Positions 7,995-15,487 are shown, counted from the first letter of the stretch. The stretch: DNA of 64,000 nucleotides from Marixanthotalea marina (GCA_018883545.1 JAHLEH010000001.1:372001-436000), one strand, 5' to 3'. Numbers and translations are program-made. Notes: generated by a model not told the origin, from the sequence alone.

Positions 7995-8894
7995 ATGAAA
8001 AGAGTATATACATTTTTAGCAGTAGTTGTACTAACTGCAACACTATGGGCACAGAGTCCCGAAAAAATGAGTTATCAGGCAGTAATACACAACAGCAGCG
8101 ATGCCTTGGTAACGAACACCAATATTGGTATGCAAATCAGCATTTTGCAAGGCTCGGCAAGCGGAACGGCAGTTTACATTGAGCAACATTTTCCTACAAC
8201 AAATTCAAACGGATTGGTTACAATTGAAATTGGAGGTGGTTCTGTAATCTCTGGAGTATTCAGTAATATTAATTGGGGAACTGACACCTATTTTATAAAA
8301 ACAGAAACGGATTTAAATGGTAGTACAAATTATACTATTACAGGCACAAGCCAATTATTGAGCGTGCCATATGCTTTGCATGCAAAAACGGCTGAATCAT
8401 TTACAGGAGCAACAACTCTTACAGTTGGTCAGAGCTACCAAGGCGGCATCATATTCTGGTTAGATGCCACTGGACAACATGGATTAATAGCAGCTACCAC
8501 AGACCAAAGCTCAGGAATACAATGGTATAATGGAACATATAGATATACTGGTACTGCCGGTGATGGTTTGTATTCTGGTGCAATGAATACAACAATGATA
8601 ATAGCTGAACAAATAGCAGATAACCAAACAGGGAATTTTGCCGCAAAAGTTTGTGCAGATTATTCAGTTACTGTTAGTGGTGTTACCTATGGCGATTGGT
8701 ACTTACCATCAGAATATGAGCTTAGCCTATTGTATCTACAAAGAACTGTGGTTGGTGGTTTTGCTAGTGCTAACTATTGGAGTTCTACCGAGAGCACTAA
8801 CGAACGTGCTTATGTACAGTACTTCCCCAATGATATCCAGGGCACCAACAATAAGGTCACCACAGCTAGGGTTCGTGCTATTCGTGCTTTTTAA
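7995..8894 (+). CDS. Exported C-type-lectin-fold protein (DUF1566/FISUMP-like), candidate DGR target
   Basis: I chose the ATG at 7995 because it begins a clean signal peptide (MKRVYTFLAVVVLTATLWAQ). A longer reading from 7956 would overlap the previous gene. Residues 21-130 form a beta-rich domain (SYQAVIHNSSDALV to LLSVPYALHAKTAE) common in exported Bacteroidota proteins. From about residue 140 to the end is a DUF1566/FISUMP-type domain with GGIIFWLD, GDWYLPS, YWSSTE and a final RVRAIRAF. Such domains have a C-type lectin fold and are known variable proteins of diversity-generating retroelements. Codons near the end vary exactly where an Asn-rich template would be mutated. No sorting domain is present, so the export route past the periplasm is unclear. 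Confidence 0.8.
   Translation: MKRVYTFLAVVVLTATLWAQSPEKMSYQAVIHNSSDALVTNTNIGMQISILQGSASGTAVYIEQHFPTTNSNGLVTIEIGGGSVISGVFSNINWGTDTYFIKTETDLNGSTNYTITGTSQLLSVPYALHAKTAESFTGATTLTVGQSYQGGIIFWLDATGQHGLIAATTDQSSGIQWYNGTYRYTGTAGDGLYSGAMNTTMIIAEQIADNQTGNFAAKVCADYSVTVSGVTYGDWYLPSEYELSLLYLQRTVVGGFASANYWSSTESTNERAYVQYFPNDIQGTNNKVTTARVRAIRAF
8772..8891 (+). other. Candidate DGR variable region (VR)
   Basis: Between invariant codons for YWSSTE and RVRAIRAF, codons from 8793 to 8867 show the NNC/NNT pattern expected when AAC and AAT codons of a template are mutated only at adenines: agc, act, aac, cgt, tac, ccc, gat, atc, ggc, acc, gtc, gct. C-ending codons are rare elsewhere in this AT-rich gene. Invariant Gln, Phe, Asn and Lys codons are interspersed as in known Bacteroidota DGR targets. 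The adenine-poor 3' end (8868-8891, GTTCGTGCTATTCGTGC) could be the initiation-of-mutagenic-homing site. Neither a template repeat nor a reverse transcriptase is in the window. Confidence 0.6.
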
Positions 8895-8946
8895 CTATTA
8901 ATTTATTTAACCATTTATCCGCGAATCAGTCATTTTTTTTAAATAT

Positions 8947-9125
8947 ATGACACTTTATTACGAATTGTAGTTTTTTAGAATGTTTACACGCTTGTTCAGA
9001 AGGCTCTTTTTTATATACACAGGATTTTCCTCGTGAGTATAATACGCTTGGACAGGATGAAACGAGAAGCCATAAAGCGTGTAAGGATTATTATTTATAA
9101 AAAAGATAAGGTTGTATTGATGTAA
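8947..9125 (+). pseudogene. Degraded Avd-like (four-helix-bundle) DGR accessory gene
   Basis: The remains run through three frames. From the ATG at 8947 comes MTLYYEL, then a stop, then FFRMFTRLFRRLFFIYT. In the next frame comes FLYTQDFPREYNTLGQD (about 9007-9059). In the third frame comes RMKREAIKRVRIIIYKKDK (from 9054), ending at 9125. Joined together this matches the first half of the four-helix-bundle proteins found next to DGR variable proteins, whose pattern is (M)xLYYDLPVY...FTKxFPREYKYTLGQDMKREA. A two-base loss in GGATatGAAA would explain the second shift. The C-terminal half is missing, cut where a recombinase fragment begins. Assignment is from memory of the family pattern. Confidence 0.6.
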
Positions 9126-9325
9126 TCACTGTCTGGTTCAGGAGGTTTTACCAGTTGTTGTTTCCTATTCCAGTTTTTAGGTTTTATAAATAACCCAGTA
9201 GAGAATTGTTTTCTACTATTTAAAAAAGTCAACCTAACTTGGATTACTGTTTTTCCAACTGAGTTCAGTTTAGATTTATATATCTTATATTTAATTTTTC
9301 GTTCATGATTAAATTTTTTTATGAT
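9095..9325 (-). pseudogene. Tyrosine recombinase/integrase remnant (arm-binding N-terminal domain only)
   Basis: On the minus strand a frame open from about 9325 down to the stop at 9095-9097 encodes ~77 residues including GKTVIQVRLTFLN, RKQFSTGLFIKPKNW and QLVKPPEPDSDYINTTLS. This is the Arm DNA-binding domain at the N-terminus of Bacteroidota site-specific integrases. It has no ATG in frame and stops where the SAM-like and catalytic domains should follow, so it is a relic. Its truncated end overlaps the broken end of the Avd-like relic, which marks an old recombination junction. It supports a mobile origin for the stretch beside tRNA-Asn. Confidence 0.65.
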
Positions 9326-9917
9326 GCTAAGTTTTTTGAAAAAGGAAAGTTCCTACACCCCTTCCAATGAAGAAAGGTTTGTGCAATACTATTTAGAAAA
9401 CAATAGGATTAAATATGTTTCTCAGTATAGACTTAATGAGCTAAAAGGAGATGATAATTATCAATATAGGGATATAGATTTTTATCTACCAAGGTTAAAC
9501 ATATATGTTGAATATTATGGATGGTACAATAAAGACAAAGCGAGTAGGAATAATTATGATTTAAAAACTAAAGTCTTAATTAAAAATGATATACCAACCA
9601 TTATTATTTATCCGCATGAATTAGGGTTTCTAGACTATGCCTTTCATACTAAAATAATTAAGCTTTTGAAAATGCCTAAATTTAAAAACTGGAAAAATAC
9701 ATTTATTTATAAATCAAACAGATATATAAACAATGGTAAACCTTATAACTTTTTATTAGGATTATTAAGCTTATTTATTGCTTTATGGGCTTTATTTCAA
9801 TCTATAAACAACTATGATATTTATTTTATAATTTACTTGATTGGGTTAGGTTGTTCAGGTCTATTGTTTATGGAATTCTTTAGACTTTTCTATTATATTC
9901 TTTTGAAGAATGAATAA
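9321..9917 (+). CDS. Putative PD-(D/E)XK-like nuclease with two C-terminal transmembrane helices
   Basis: This 198-residue protein is not a family I can name. Residues 14-110 resemble the DUF559/Vsr-type restriction-endonuclease fold: an N-terminal Glu in SNEERF (Glu18), then RDIDFYLPRLNIYVEYYGWYN, with Asp53 and Glu64 placed like catalytic residues, and IPTIIIYPHELGF as the following strand. Two hydrophobic helices follow (about 142-162 and 168-190), so the nuclease-like domain would face the cytoplasm from the membrane. It is very AT-rich and lies within the putative island. Defence or element maintenance is a guess. Confidence 0.6.
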   Translation: MMLSFLKKESSYTPSNEERFVQYYLENNRIKYVSQYRLNELKGDDNYQYRDIDFYLPRLNIYVEYYGWYNKDKASRNNYDLKTKVLIKNDIPTIIIYPHELGFLDYAFHTKIIKLLKMPKFKNWKNTFIYKSNRYINNGKPYNFLLGLLSLFIALWALFQSINNYDIYFIIYLIGLGCSGLLFMEFFRLFYYILLKNE

Positions 9918-9947
9918 GGTTACCTTTTCTTTTAAGAAGGGTACCTT
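9916..9947 (+). terminator. Possible terminator hairpin after the nuclease-like gene
   Basis: AAGGTTACC (9916-9924) can pair with GGGTACCTT (9939-9947) with a bulge, and an inner TTCTT/AAGAA stem extends it. It starts at the stop codon. There is no strong T-run, so efficiency is doubtful. Sequence from here to 10046 is AT-rich with no recognisable gene. Confidence 0.35.
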
Positions 9948-10046
9948 AAAAACTACCTTTTTTATTCAAAAAGCTTGATAAAGTTGATTCTTAGAGGAAA
10001 ATGCAATTAATGCAGTAAATGCAATAATTACTAGAGTTTAATGCAT

Positions 10047-10077
10047 AAAAAAACCACCTAATTTCTTAGATGGTTTT
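10047..10077 (-). terminator. Terminator of tRNA-Asn
   Basis: On the minus strand AAACCATCTAA and TTAGGTGGTTT form a stem with one G-T pair around a four-base loop, followed by a run of T. It begins about 10 bases after the tRNA 3' end. Confidence 0.8.
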
Positions 10078-10086
10078 CCAGTTTTG

Positions 10087-10160
10087 CTCCCCCTCTTGGG
10101 CTCGAACCAAGGACCCTTTGATTAACAGTCAAATGCTCTAACCAACTGAGCTAAGGAGGA
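10087..10160 (-). tRNA. tRNA-Asn (anticodon GTT)
   Basis: This 74-nt minus-strand cloverleaf has acceptor TCCTCCT paired with AGGGGGA, D-arm AGCTCAGTTGGTTAGAGC, anticodon loop CTGTTAA giving GTT, T-arm GGTTCGAGCC and discriminator G. CCA is not encoded. Its 3' end carries the 11-base sequence repeated at 7318-7328. Confidence 0.95.
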
Positions 10161-10235
10161 GTGTTACTTTTTCGCTTTTGCGAGCGCAAATATATATATA
10201 TTTTTATACTCTGCAAACATATATTTCAAAAAATA

Positions 10236-11576
10236 TTAATTAAAAAAAGCTTTGAAAATATCATTTCCGTTAGCAAAGAGAACTAGGGCAATCAATATGA
10301 AAAATCCAACCATTTGGGCATACTCCATAAACTTATCGCCTGGCTTTCTGCCAGAAATCATTTCATAAAGTAAGAACATCACATGGCCGCCATCTAATGC
10401 AGGGATAGGCAATAGGTTTAACACAGCTAACATGATTGATAAAAACGCTGTAATTGACCAAAATGCTTGCCAACTCCAGGTGTTAGGGAATATATCAAAA
10501 ATAGCTTTAAAACCACCCACACCTTTGTAAGCACCCGTACTTGGGCTAAAGATTAATTTTAACTGTTCAAAATAAGAACTTATTTGGCCAGTAAACCTAT
10601 TATAGCCAACACTAAAGCTTTCGCCAAAAGAATATTCTTTTTTTACAATATCATAGTATCCTAATTCACTAAAACGTCTTGGATCATTGGCAATAGCAAT
10701 GTCTAATTCCCCATTATTGTCTACTTGTAGTTCTCTAGTCAAGGTTTCGTTGCCACGCAAAACAGTTGCGGTAACGGTTTGTCCTTTTAAGTTCTCCAAA
10801 ACGGGAGCAAACTGATCAAAATATTTTATTTCTCTCCCATTTATAGCGGTTATAATGTCTCTTTGTTTTAAATCGATTCCTTTGTTTTTTGAACTATCTA
10901 GGATTGCACCAACCATAAAAGGAATTCTAATTTCGAATAAACTACGGTCTTTGCTTGTTGAAAGTTGACCTAAAAAGTCCTCTGGCAAATCAATAGTTTT
11001 TTGCGAGCCATTTCGTTCTATTGTTACCGATTTTGCTGCTAATATGTTCGCTTTTATATCAGAATCATTTATCACTTTTGAATCACCAATAGCTATTACT
11101 TTGTCGCCCGTTTTAAACCCTAAATCGACTAACAAAGGATTTTCTATCCAATAGCCATCTTTAATGCTTTTTACCGAAATATCTTCATCTCCATAAGCAA
11201 AAGCCATTAAAATATAAATGATGAATGCCAACACAAAATTAACAGTAACACCGCCCAACATAATAATTAGTCGTTGCCAAGCTGGTTTCGAACGGAACTC
11301 CCAAGGTTGTGCTGGTTGCGCCATTTGTTCGGTATCCATACTTTCGTCAATCATTCCGGATATTTTCACATAACCGCCAAGCGGTAACCAACCTATACCG
11401 TAAACTGTTTCACCTATTTTCTTTTTAAATAGGGAAAATTTAACGTCAAAGAATAAATAAAACTTTTCAACACGTGTTTTAAATGCCTTTGCAGGGATAA
11501 AATGACCTAACTCGTGAAGAACTATGAGCAATGAAAGGCTCAATAAAAACTGTGATATTTTAATAACAAACTCCAT
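10236..11576 (-). CDS. rseP: RIP-type zinc metalloprotease RseP (site-2 protease)
   Basis: This intramembrane protease cleaves anti-sigma factors and leftover signal peptides. I start it at the ATG at 11576 (MEFVIKISQF). An upstream in-frame ATG at 11609 would add 11 polar residues. The zinc site HELGH is at residues 21-25 in the first membrane helix, and the third ligand lies in LPIPALDGGH near the C-terminus. A PDZ region (around GAILDSSKNKGIDLKQRDIITAI) lies between. The 446-residue length is normal. It is divergent from the SCO gene, and its downstream neighbour is tRNA-Asn. Confidence 0.93.
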   Translation of the reverse strand: MEFVIKISQFLLSLSLLIVLHELGHFIPAKAFKTRVEKFYLFFDVKFSLFKKKIGETVYGIGWLPLGGYVKISGMIDESMDTEQMAQPAQPWEFRSKPAWQRLIIMLGGVTVNFVLAFIIYILMAFAYGDEDISVKSIKDGYWIENPLLVDLGFKTGDKVIAIGDSKVINDSDIKANILAAKSVTIERNGSQKTIDLPEDFLGQLSTSKDRSLFEIRIPFMVGAILDSSKNKGIDLKQRDIITAINGREIKYFDQFAPVLENLKGQTVTATVLRGNETLTRELQVDNNGELDIAIANDPRRFSELGYYDIVKKEYSFGESFSVGYNRFTGQISSYFEQLKLIFSPSTGAYKGVGGFKAIFDIFPNTWSWQAFWSITAFLSIMLAVLNLLPIPALDGGHVMFLLYEMISGRKPGDKFMEYAQMVGFFILIALVLFANGNDIFKAFFN

Positions 11577-11673
11577 ATATCTGCGTTCAGATTTTTTATA
11601 ACCGCACAAAAGTAATCTTTTAAGCCAACTTTAAAAAGCTATTTGTTGCCAGTACTTTGTTTTAACAAGAATT

Positions 11674-11719
11674 TAGGTCATTATATTGTGACCTATCTTT
11701 TAATTTCCTTGTATTTTTG
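11674..11719 (+). promoter_or_regulatory. Promoter with an inverted-repeat operator upstream of the SCO gene
   Basis: TAGGTCA (11674-11680) and TGACCTA (11689-11695) form a perfect 7-bp inverted repeat with an 8-base spacer. TATTTTTG at 11712-11719 is a perfect TAnnTTTG -7 element, and the repeat overlies the expected -33 region. A dimeric regulator binding here could control the SCO gene. The regulator is not identifiable from the window. Confidence 0.5.
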
Positions 11720-11741
11720 TACAATTAAAATTTAAGCTACA

Positions 11742-12410
11742 ATGCGTTCATTTTTTAAAGGATACAAAACTTTTGCTATTGTATTTGGTATCATTTCTGT
11801 TGTAATCGTTACATTAATTTATAATAAATTGAATGTTTATAAACCTTTGGAGATTTACCAACCGGCCATGGTAAGTCCTGAATTGGTAGATAGCACGGTG
11901 CAGAGGCAGCGTAAGTACCATAAAATTGCTGATTTTAGCTTTATAAACCAGAATGGCAAAACGGTTACTCAAGACGATTATAAAGACAAAATTTATGTGG
12001 CCGACTTCTTTTTTACGACTTGCCAGAGTATTTGCCCAATTATGACAAAAAATATGGCAAATGTGCAAAAGGAGATTTTAAATGATAATGAAGTCATGTT
12101 GCTTTCGCACACGGTGACGCCAGAAATAGATACGGTGGCCCAATTAAAACGTTACGCAAAACAAAAGGGAGTGGTAGATTCTAAATGGAATTTAGTAACG
12201 GGAGATAAAAAAGAAATATACGAGTTGGCCAGAAAAAGTTATTTGGCGGTGAAAAGCGATGGAGACGGAGGACCTTACGATATGATACATACGGAAAACT
12301 TCATGCTTATTGATAAAAATAGACAAATAAGGGGGTTTTACGATGGCACAAATCCAGACGAGATAGAACGGTTGCTAGCAGATATTAAAATTCTAAAAAA
12401 GGAAAAATAA
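11742..12410 (+). CDS. SCO1/SenC family copper-binding thioredoxin-fold protein
   Basis: This 222-residue protein has an N-terminal membrane anchor (residues 10-27) and an outside-facing thioredoxin fold. The copper ligands of SCO proteins are present: CQSIC at residues 94-98 and His183 in MIHTENFM. SCO proteins deliver copper to, or reduce, the CuA centre of cytochrome c oxidase. It is followed after 135 bases by feoA, with no cytochrome oxidase genes in the window. Promoter and operator candidates lie just upstream. Confidence 0.92.
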   Translation: MRSFFKGYKTFAIVFGIISVVIVTLIYNKLNVYKPLEIYQPAMVSPELVDSTVQRQRKYHKIADFSFINQNGKTVTQDDYKDKIYVADFFFTTCQSICPIMTKNMANVQKEILNDNEVMLLSHTVTPEIDTVAQLKRYAKQKGVVDSKWNLVTGDKKEIYELARKSYLAVKSDGDGGPYDMIHTENFMLIDKNRQIRGFYDGTNPDEIERLLADIKILKKEK

Positions 12411-12545
12411 ATGTTTGTTGTTAAGTCGTTTGTTGTTGAGTTGTAAACTTAAAAACTCTGTTACTTTGAAACTTTGTAACCTACTAACTTTGTAACTATA
12501 AACTTTTACCTTACTTTTGCTTCTTTAAAATCAATCTAAATAAGC

Positions 12546-12779
12546 TTGCAGGTTACATTAGCACATTTAAAACGGGGAGAGCGCGGCATTATTACAGATG
12601 TTTCGTCTATTCACATTCCTTTAAAACTACTTGAAATGGGATGTTTACCAGGGAATTATGTGGAATTGCTTCAGTTGGCACCATTCAAAGACCCTATGTA
12701 TTTAAACGTTAATGGAACACATCTTGCTATCCGTAAGGAAACAGCGGTTCACATTCTAATTGAAAAAGTAGGGGTATGA
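12546..12779 (+). CDS. feoA: FeoA ferrous iron transport accessory protein
   Basis: This 77-residue SH3-like FeoA domain protein (LKRGERGIITDVSS, LLEMGCLPGNYVELLQLAPF, LAIRKETAVHI) is thought to assist the FeoB GTPase. The only start consistent with the full domain is TTG at 12546. The gene overlaps feoB by four bases (ATGA). The preceding 135 bases contain imperfect repeats of AACTTTGTAAC but no clear Fur-type box. Confidence 0.92.
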   Translation: MQVTLAHLKRGERGIITDVSSIHIPLKLLEMGCLPGNYVELLQLAPFKDPMYLNVNGTHLAIRKETAVHILIEKVGV

Positions 12780-14875
12780 GCAAGCAAATTAACGTAGCCT
12801 TAATAGGCAACCCGAATACAGGGAAAACATCTGTTTTTAATGCGTTAACAGGATTAAACCAAAAAGTGGGCAATTATCCTGGTATTACCGTTGAAAAAAA
12901 ACAAGGTATTTGCAAATTGCCGCGAGGCGTTAAGGCCCATATTATAGATTTACCGGGCACCTATAGTTTAAATGCTTCTTCGCTAGATGAGAACGTGGTA
13001 ATTGAATTACTGCTCAATAAAAATGATAAAGACTTCCCGGATGTGGCGGTTGTAGTTAGCGATGTTGAAAATTTAAAACGCAACCTATTACTTTTTACAC
13101 AAATAAAAGATTTACAGATCCCCACTATTTTGGTCATCAATATGGCCGATAGAATGCGGTATAAAGGTATTTCGCTTGATATTGAATATATAGAGGAACA
13201 CCTAAAAACCAAGGTGGCATTGGTAAGTACCAGAAAGAAAGAGGGTATAGACCAATTAAAAAATCTGATTACAAATTTTAAGGATATATCTGTAGAACCC
13301 TGTGTTGACACTTCTGAAATTGACAAAGCATATTTTGATAGTTTGCATAAGGCCTTTCCTAATCAGATAATTTACAAGCTTTGGTTAGTAATTACCCAAG
13401 ACGTTAATTTTGGTAAAACAGATAGGCATGAAATTGATGCCGTTGCTAATTTTAAAACTAAGAGTAAAGCAGACTTGAAACGCTTACAGCAAAAAGAAAC
13501 CATTAAGCGTTATCAGTTTATCAATAATGTGCTCAAAAACGGACAAACAATAGATGTTTTAAAAGCAAAAGATTTAAGAAGCAGGCTAGATAGAATTTTA
13601 ACCCATAAAGTGTTTGGCTACGTTATTTTCTTTATCATTTTGCTTACTATTTTTCAAGCAATATACGACTGGTCTAGTGTGCCAATGGATTTTATAGATG
13701 GTGTATTTGCTTCATTAAGTGAGTGGACAAATAGTAAGCTGCCTAGTGGCGCGTTTACCGACTTGTTATCGGAAGGTATTATTCCGGGATTAGGAGGGAT
13801 TGTTATTTTCATTCCGCAAATTGCATTTCTTTTTCTATTTATTTCTGTATTGGAAGAAAGCGGTTATATGAGCCGTGTGGTATTTTTAATGGATCGGGTT
13901 ATGCGCCGCTTCGGACTAAGTGGTAAAAGTGTGGTGCCGCTTATTTCGGGTACTGCTTGTGCCATTCCTGCTATTATGGCTACCCGAAACATAGAAAGTT
14001 GGAAGGAACGGTTGATTACTATTTTGGTTACGCCTTTTACAACATGTTCGGCAAGGCTTCCTGTGTATCTAATTATCATTTCCTTGGTAATACCTGAAGG
14101 ACGCTTTTTTGGGTTGGGGTATCAGGCACTAACACTTATGGCTTTGTATTTAATAGGATTTGGAACCGCCATTTTATCGGCTTACATTTTAAATAAAGTA
14201 TTGAAAATTAGAAGTAAAACATTTTTTGTGGTAGAAATGCCCAATTATAAGTTGCCTTTGTTTAAAAATGTAGCCTTAACTGTTATTGAAAAAACAAAAT
14301 CGTTTGTTCTTGGAGCTGGTAAAATAATTTTGGCCATTTCTATTTTGCTATGGGTATTAGCTTCTTATGGGCCTGGGCCAGAATTTAATAATGCTGAGGA
14401 AATTGTAAAAAGTGAATATGCTTCCCAAAACTTAAGCGAAGAAGAGATGCAGCGTAAAATTGCATCGCAAAAATTAGAATACTCATTTATTGGCTTAACC
14501 GGAAGAACCATTGAGCCTTTAATAAGTCCGTTGGGTTATGATTGGAAAATAGGCATTGCCATAGTAAGTAGTTTTGCTGCCCGTGAGGTTTTTGTGGGTA
14601 CGTTGGCCACTATTTATAGTGTGGGAAGTGATGAAGAAGAAACAATAAAAAATAGAATGGCAGGAGAGGTTAACCCTATTTTAGGCGGGCCTTTATTTAC
14701 TTTTGCTTCGGGAGTTTCCTTAATGTTATTTTATGCGTTTGCTATGCAATGCATGAGTACCTTGGCCATTGTGAAACGGGAAACCAACAGCTGGAAATGG
14801 CCTATTTTACAGTTGGTTATTATGAGTAGTTTTGCCTATTTGGTGGCGTTGGTGGCTTTTCAGCTTTTAAAATAA
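12776..14875 (+). CDS. feoB: FeoB ferrous iron transporter
   Basis: This is the 699-residue inner-membrane Fe(II) importer with an N-terminal G-protein domain: G1 GNPNTGKTS (residues 11-19), G3 DLPGTYS and G4 NMAD. The membrane part carries two Gate-type segments (GIIPGLGGIVIFIPQIAFLF, and FTTCSARLPVYLIII with the key Cys) and about eleven helices. Compared with E. coli FeoB (773 residues) it is slightly short but complete. It is translationally coupled to feoA and followed by a Cys-rich small partner. Confidence 0.96.
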   Translation: MSKQINVALIGNPNTGKTSVFNALTGLNQKVGNYPGITVEKKQGICKLPRGVKAHIIDLPGTYSLNASSLDENVVIELLLNKNDKDFPDVAVVVSDVENLKRNLLLFTQIKDLQIPTILVINMADRMRYKGISLDIEYIEEHLKTKVALVSTRKKEGIDQLKNLITNFKDISVEPCVDTSEIDKAYFDSLHKAFPNQIIYKLWLVITQDVNFGKTDRHEIDAVANFKTKSKADLKRLQQKETIKRYQFINNVLKNGQTIDVLKAKDLRSRLDRILTHKVFGYVIFFIILLTIFQAIYDWSSVPMDFIDGVFASLSEWTNSKLPSGAFTDLLSEGIIPGLGGIVIFIPQIAFLFLFISVLEESGYMSRVVFLMDRVMRRFGLSGKSVVPLISGTACAIPAIMATRNIESWKERLITILVTPFTTCSARLPVYLIIISLVIPEGRFFGLGYQALTLMALYLIGFGTAILSAYILNKVLKIRSKTFFVVEMPNYKLPLFKNVALTVIEKTKSFVLGAGKIILAISILLWVLASYGPGPEFNNAEEIVKSEYASQNLSEEEMQRKIASQKLEYSFIGLTGRTIEPLISPLGYDWKIGIAIVSSFAAREVFVGTLATIYSVGSDEEETIKNRMAGEVNPILGGPLFTFASGVSLMLFYAFAMQCMSTLAIVKRETNSWKWPILQLVIMSSFAYLVALVAFQLLK

Positions 14876-14912
14876 TCTGTTAAGAAATTAAAATAAAATC
14901 GACAAAAAGGAC

Positions 14913-15050
14913 ATGAACACTGTCATTCAAAATATATTGGTGATTTCTGCAATGGTTATAGCGGTGGGGTATTTAGTTAAAAAATTCTTCTGGAAAAAGC
15001 CTGTTTCTGAAAAAGGGTGTGGAAGTGGAGACAACTGTGGTTGCCATTAA
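14913..15050 (+). CDS. FeoB-associated Cys-rich membrane protein
   Basis: This is a 45-residue protein: one membrane helix (residues 3-22), a basic KKFFWKKP stretch and a Cys-rich tail (KGCGSGDNCGCH). Small proteins of this design regularly follow feoB in Bacteroidota and Firmicutes and replace FeoC. The Cys residues may bind iron. It starts 38 bases after feoB. Its stop overlaps the convergent ArsC-like gene by three bases. Confidence 0.85.
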   Translation: MNTVIQNILVISAMVIAVGYLVKKFFWKKPVSEKGCGSGDNCGCH

Positions 15051-15400
15051 AAGCCAATGCTCTTTTTTGCCTCTTCAACCACTTTTTTTGAATTGCCAAT
15101 AAAAATGGAGTCACCACTTATTATTACTGGTCTGCTCAAAAAAGTATAATGCTCTAAGATGTAATGTTTAAAATCACGTTCGGTTAAATTCTGGTTTTTT
15201 AAATCCATTTCCTTGTAAAGTTTTGAGCGTTTACTAAAAAGAGACTCGTAGCTACCAGCCAAAGCCTTCATTTCCTCCAGTTGCTTCACAGTTATTTCTT
15301 CGGTTTTAATGTCTTGTAAAATATAATCTGAAGGCAGATTCAATTCTTTTAAAATACGAACGCAAGTACTGCATGTTTTGAGATAATATACCTTTTTCAT
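15047..15400 (-). CDS. ArsC/Spx-family thioredoxin-fold protein
   Basis: This 117-residue protein starts at the ATG at 15400 (MKKVYYLKTCSTC). It has an N-terminal CxxC (Cys10, Cys13), EEITVKQLEEMKAL and a C-terminal SRPVIISGDSIFIG, the ArsC/Spx fold including the RP motif near the third strand. Family members are arsenate reductases or Spx-like redox regulators. The arsenate-site Arg pattern is not fully clear, so I leave the activity open. It is convergent with the feo operon. Confidence 0.8.
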   Translation of the reverse strand: MKKVYYLKTCSTCVRILKELNLPSDYILQDIKTEEITVKQLEEMKALAGSYESLFSKRSKLYKEMDLKNQNLTERDFKHYILEHYTFLSRPVIISGDSIFIGNSKKVVEEAKKSIGF

Positions 15401-15487
15401 TTGTTCAATCTTTGAAAATTTAATCACAATATAAAAGAAATAGAATCATAAAAAGTATATTTATCGAAAATTAATAAACAATAAATA

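Larger units (their letters stand above)
7318..10094. mobile_element. Putative decayed genomic island inserted at the 3' end of tRNA-Asn
   Basis: The 11-base sequence TTGCTCCCCCT occurs at 7318-7328 and again at 10084-10094, where it forms the 3' end of tRNA-Asn. Between these direct repeats lie a type IX secreted protein, a DGR-type lectin protein, fragments of an Avd-like gene and of a tyrosine recombinase, and a nuclease-like membrane protein. The distal copy also has a terminator-like hairpin beside it. Integration into a tRNA 3' end with an att repeat fits, although the repeat is short and the integrase is a remnant. The 7329-7498 stretch holds no gene beyond the leader of the first one. 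Confidence 0.45.

Noticed and set aside
9126-9300. DGR template repeat in the gap after the variable protein
   Set aside because: The sequence there is accounted for by the integrase relic on the minus strand and has no adenine-rich match to the variable region.
12411-12545. CRISPR-like or regulatory direct repeats (AACTTTGTAAC) before feoA
   Set aside because: The repeats are short, irregular and of low complexity, with no spacer structure or nearby cas genes.
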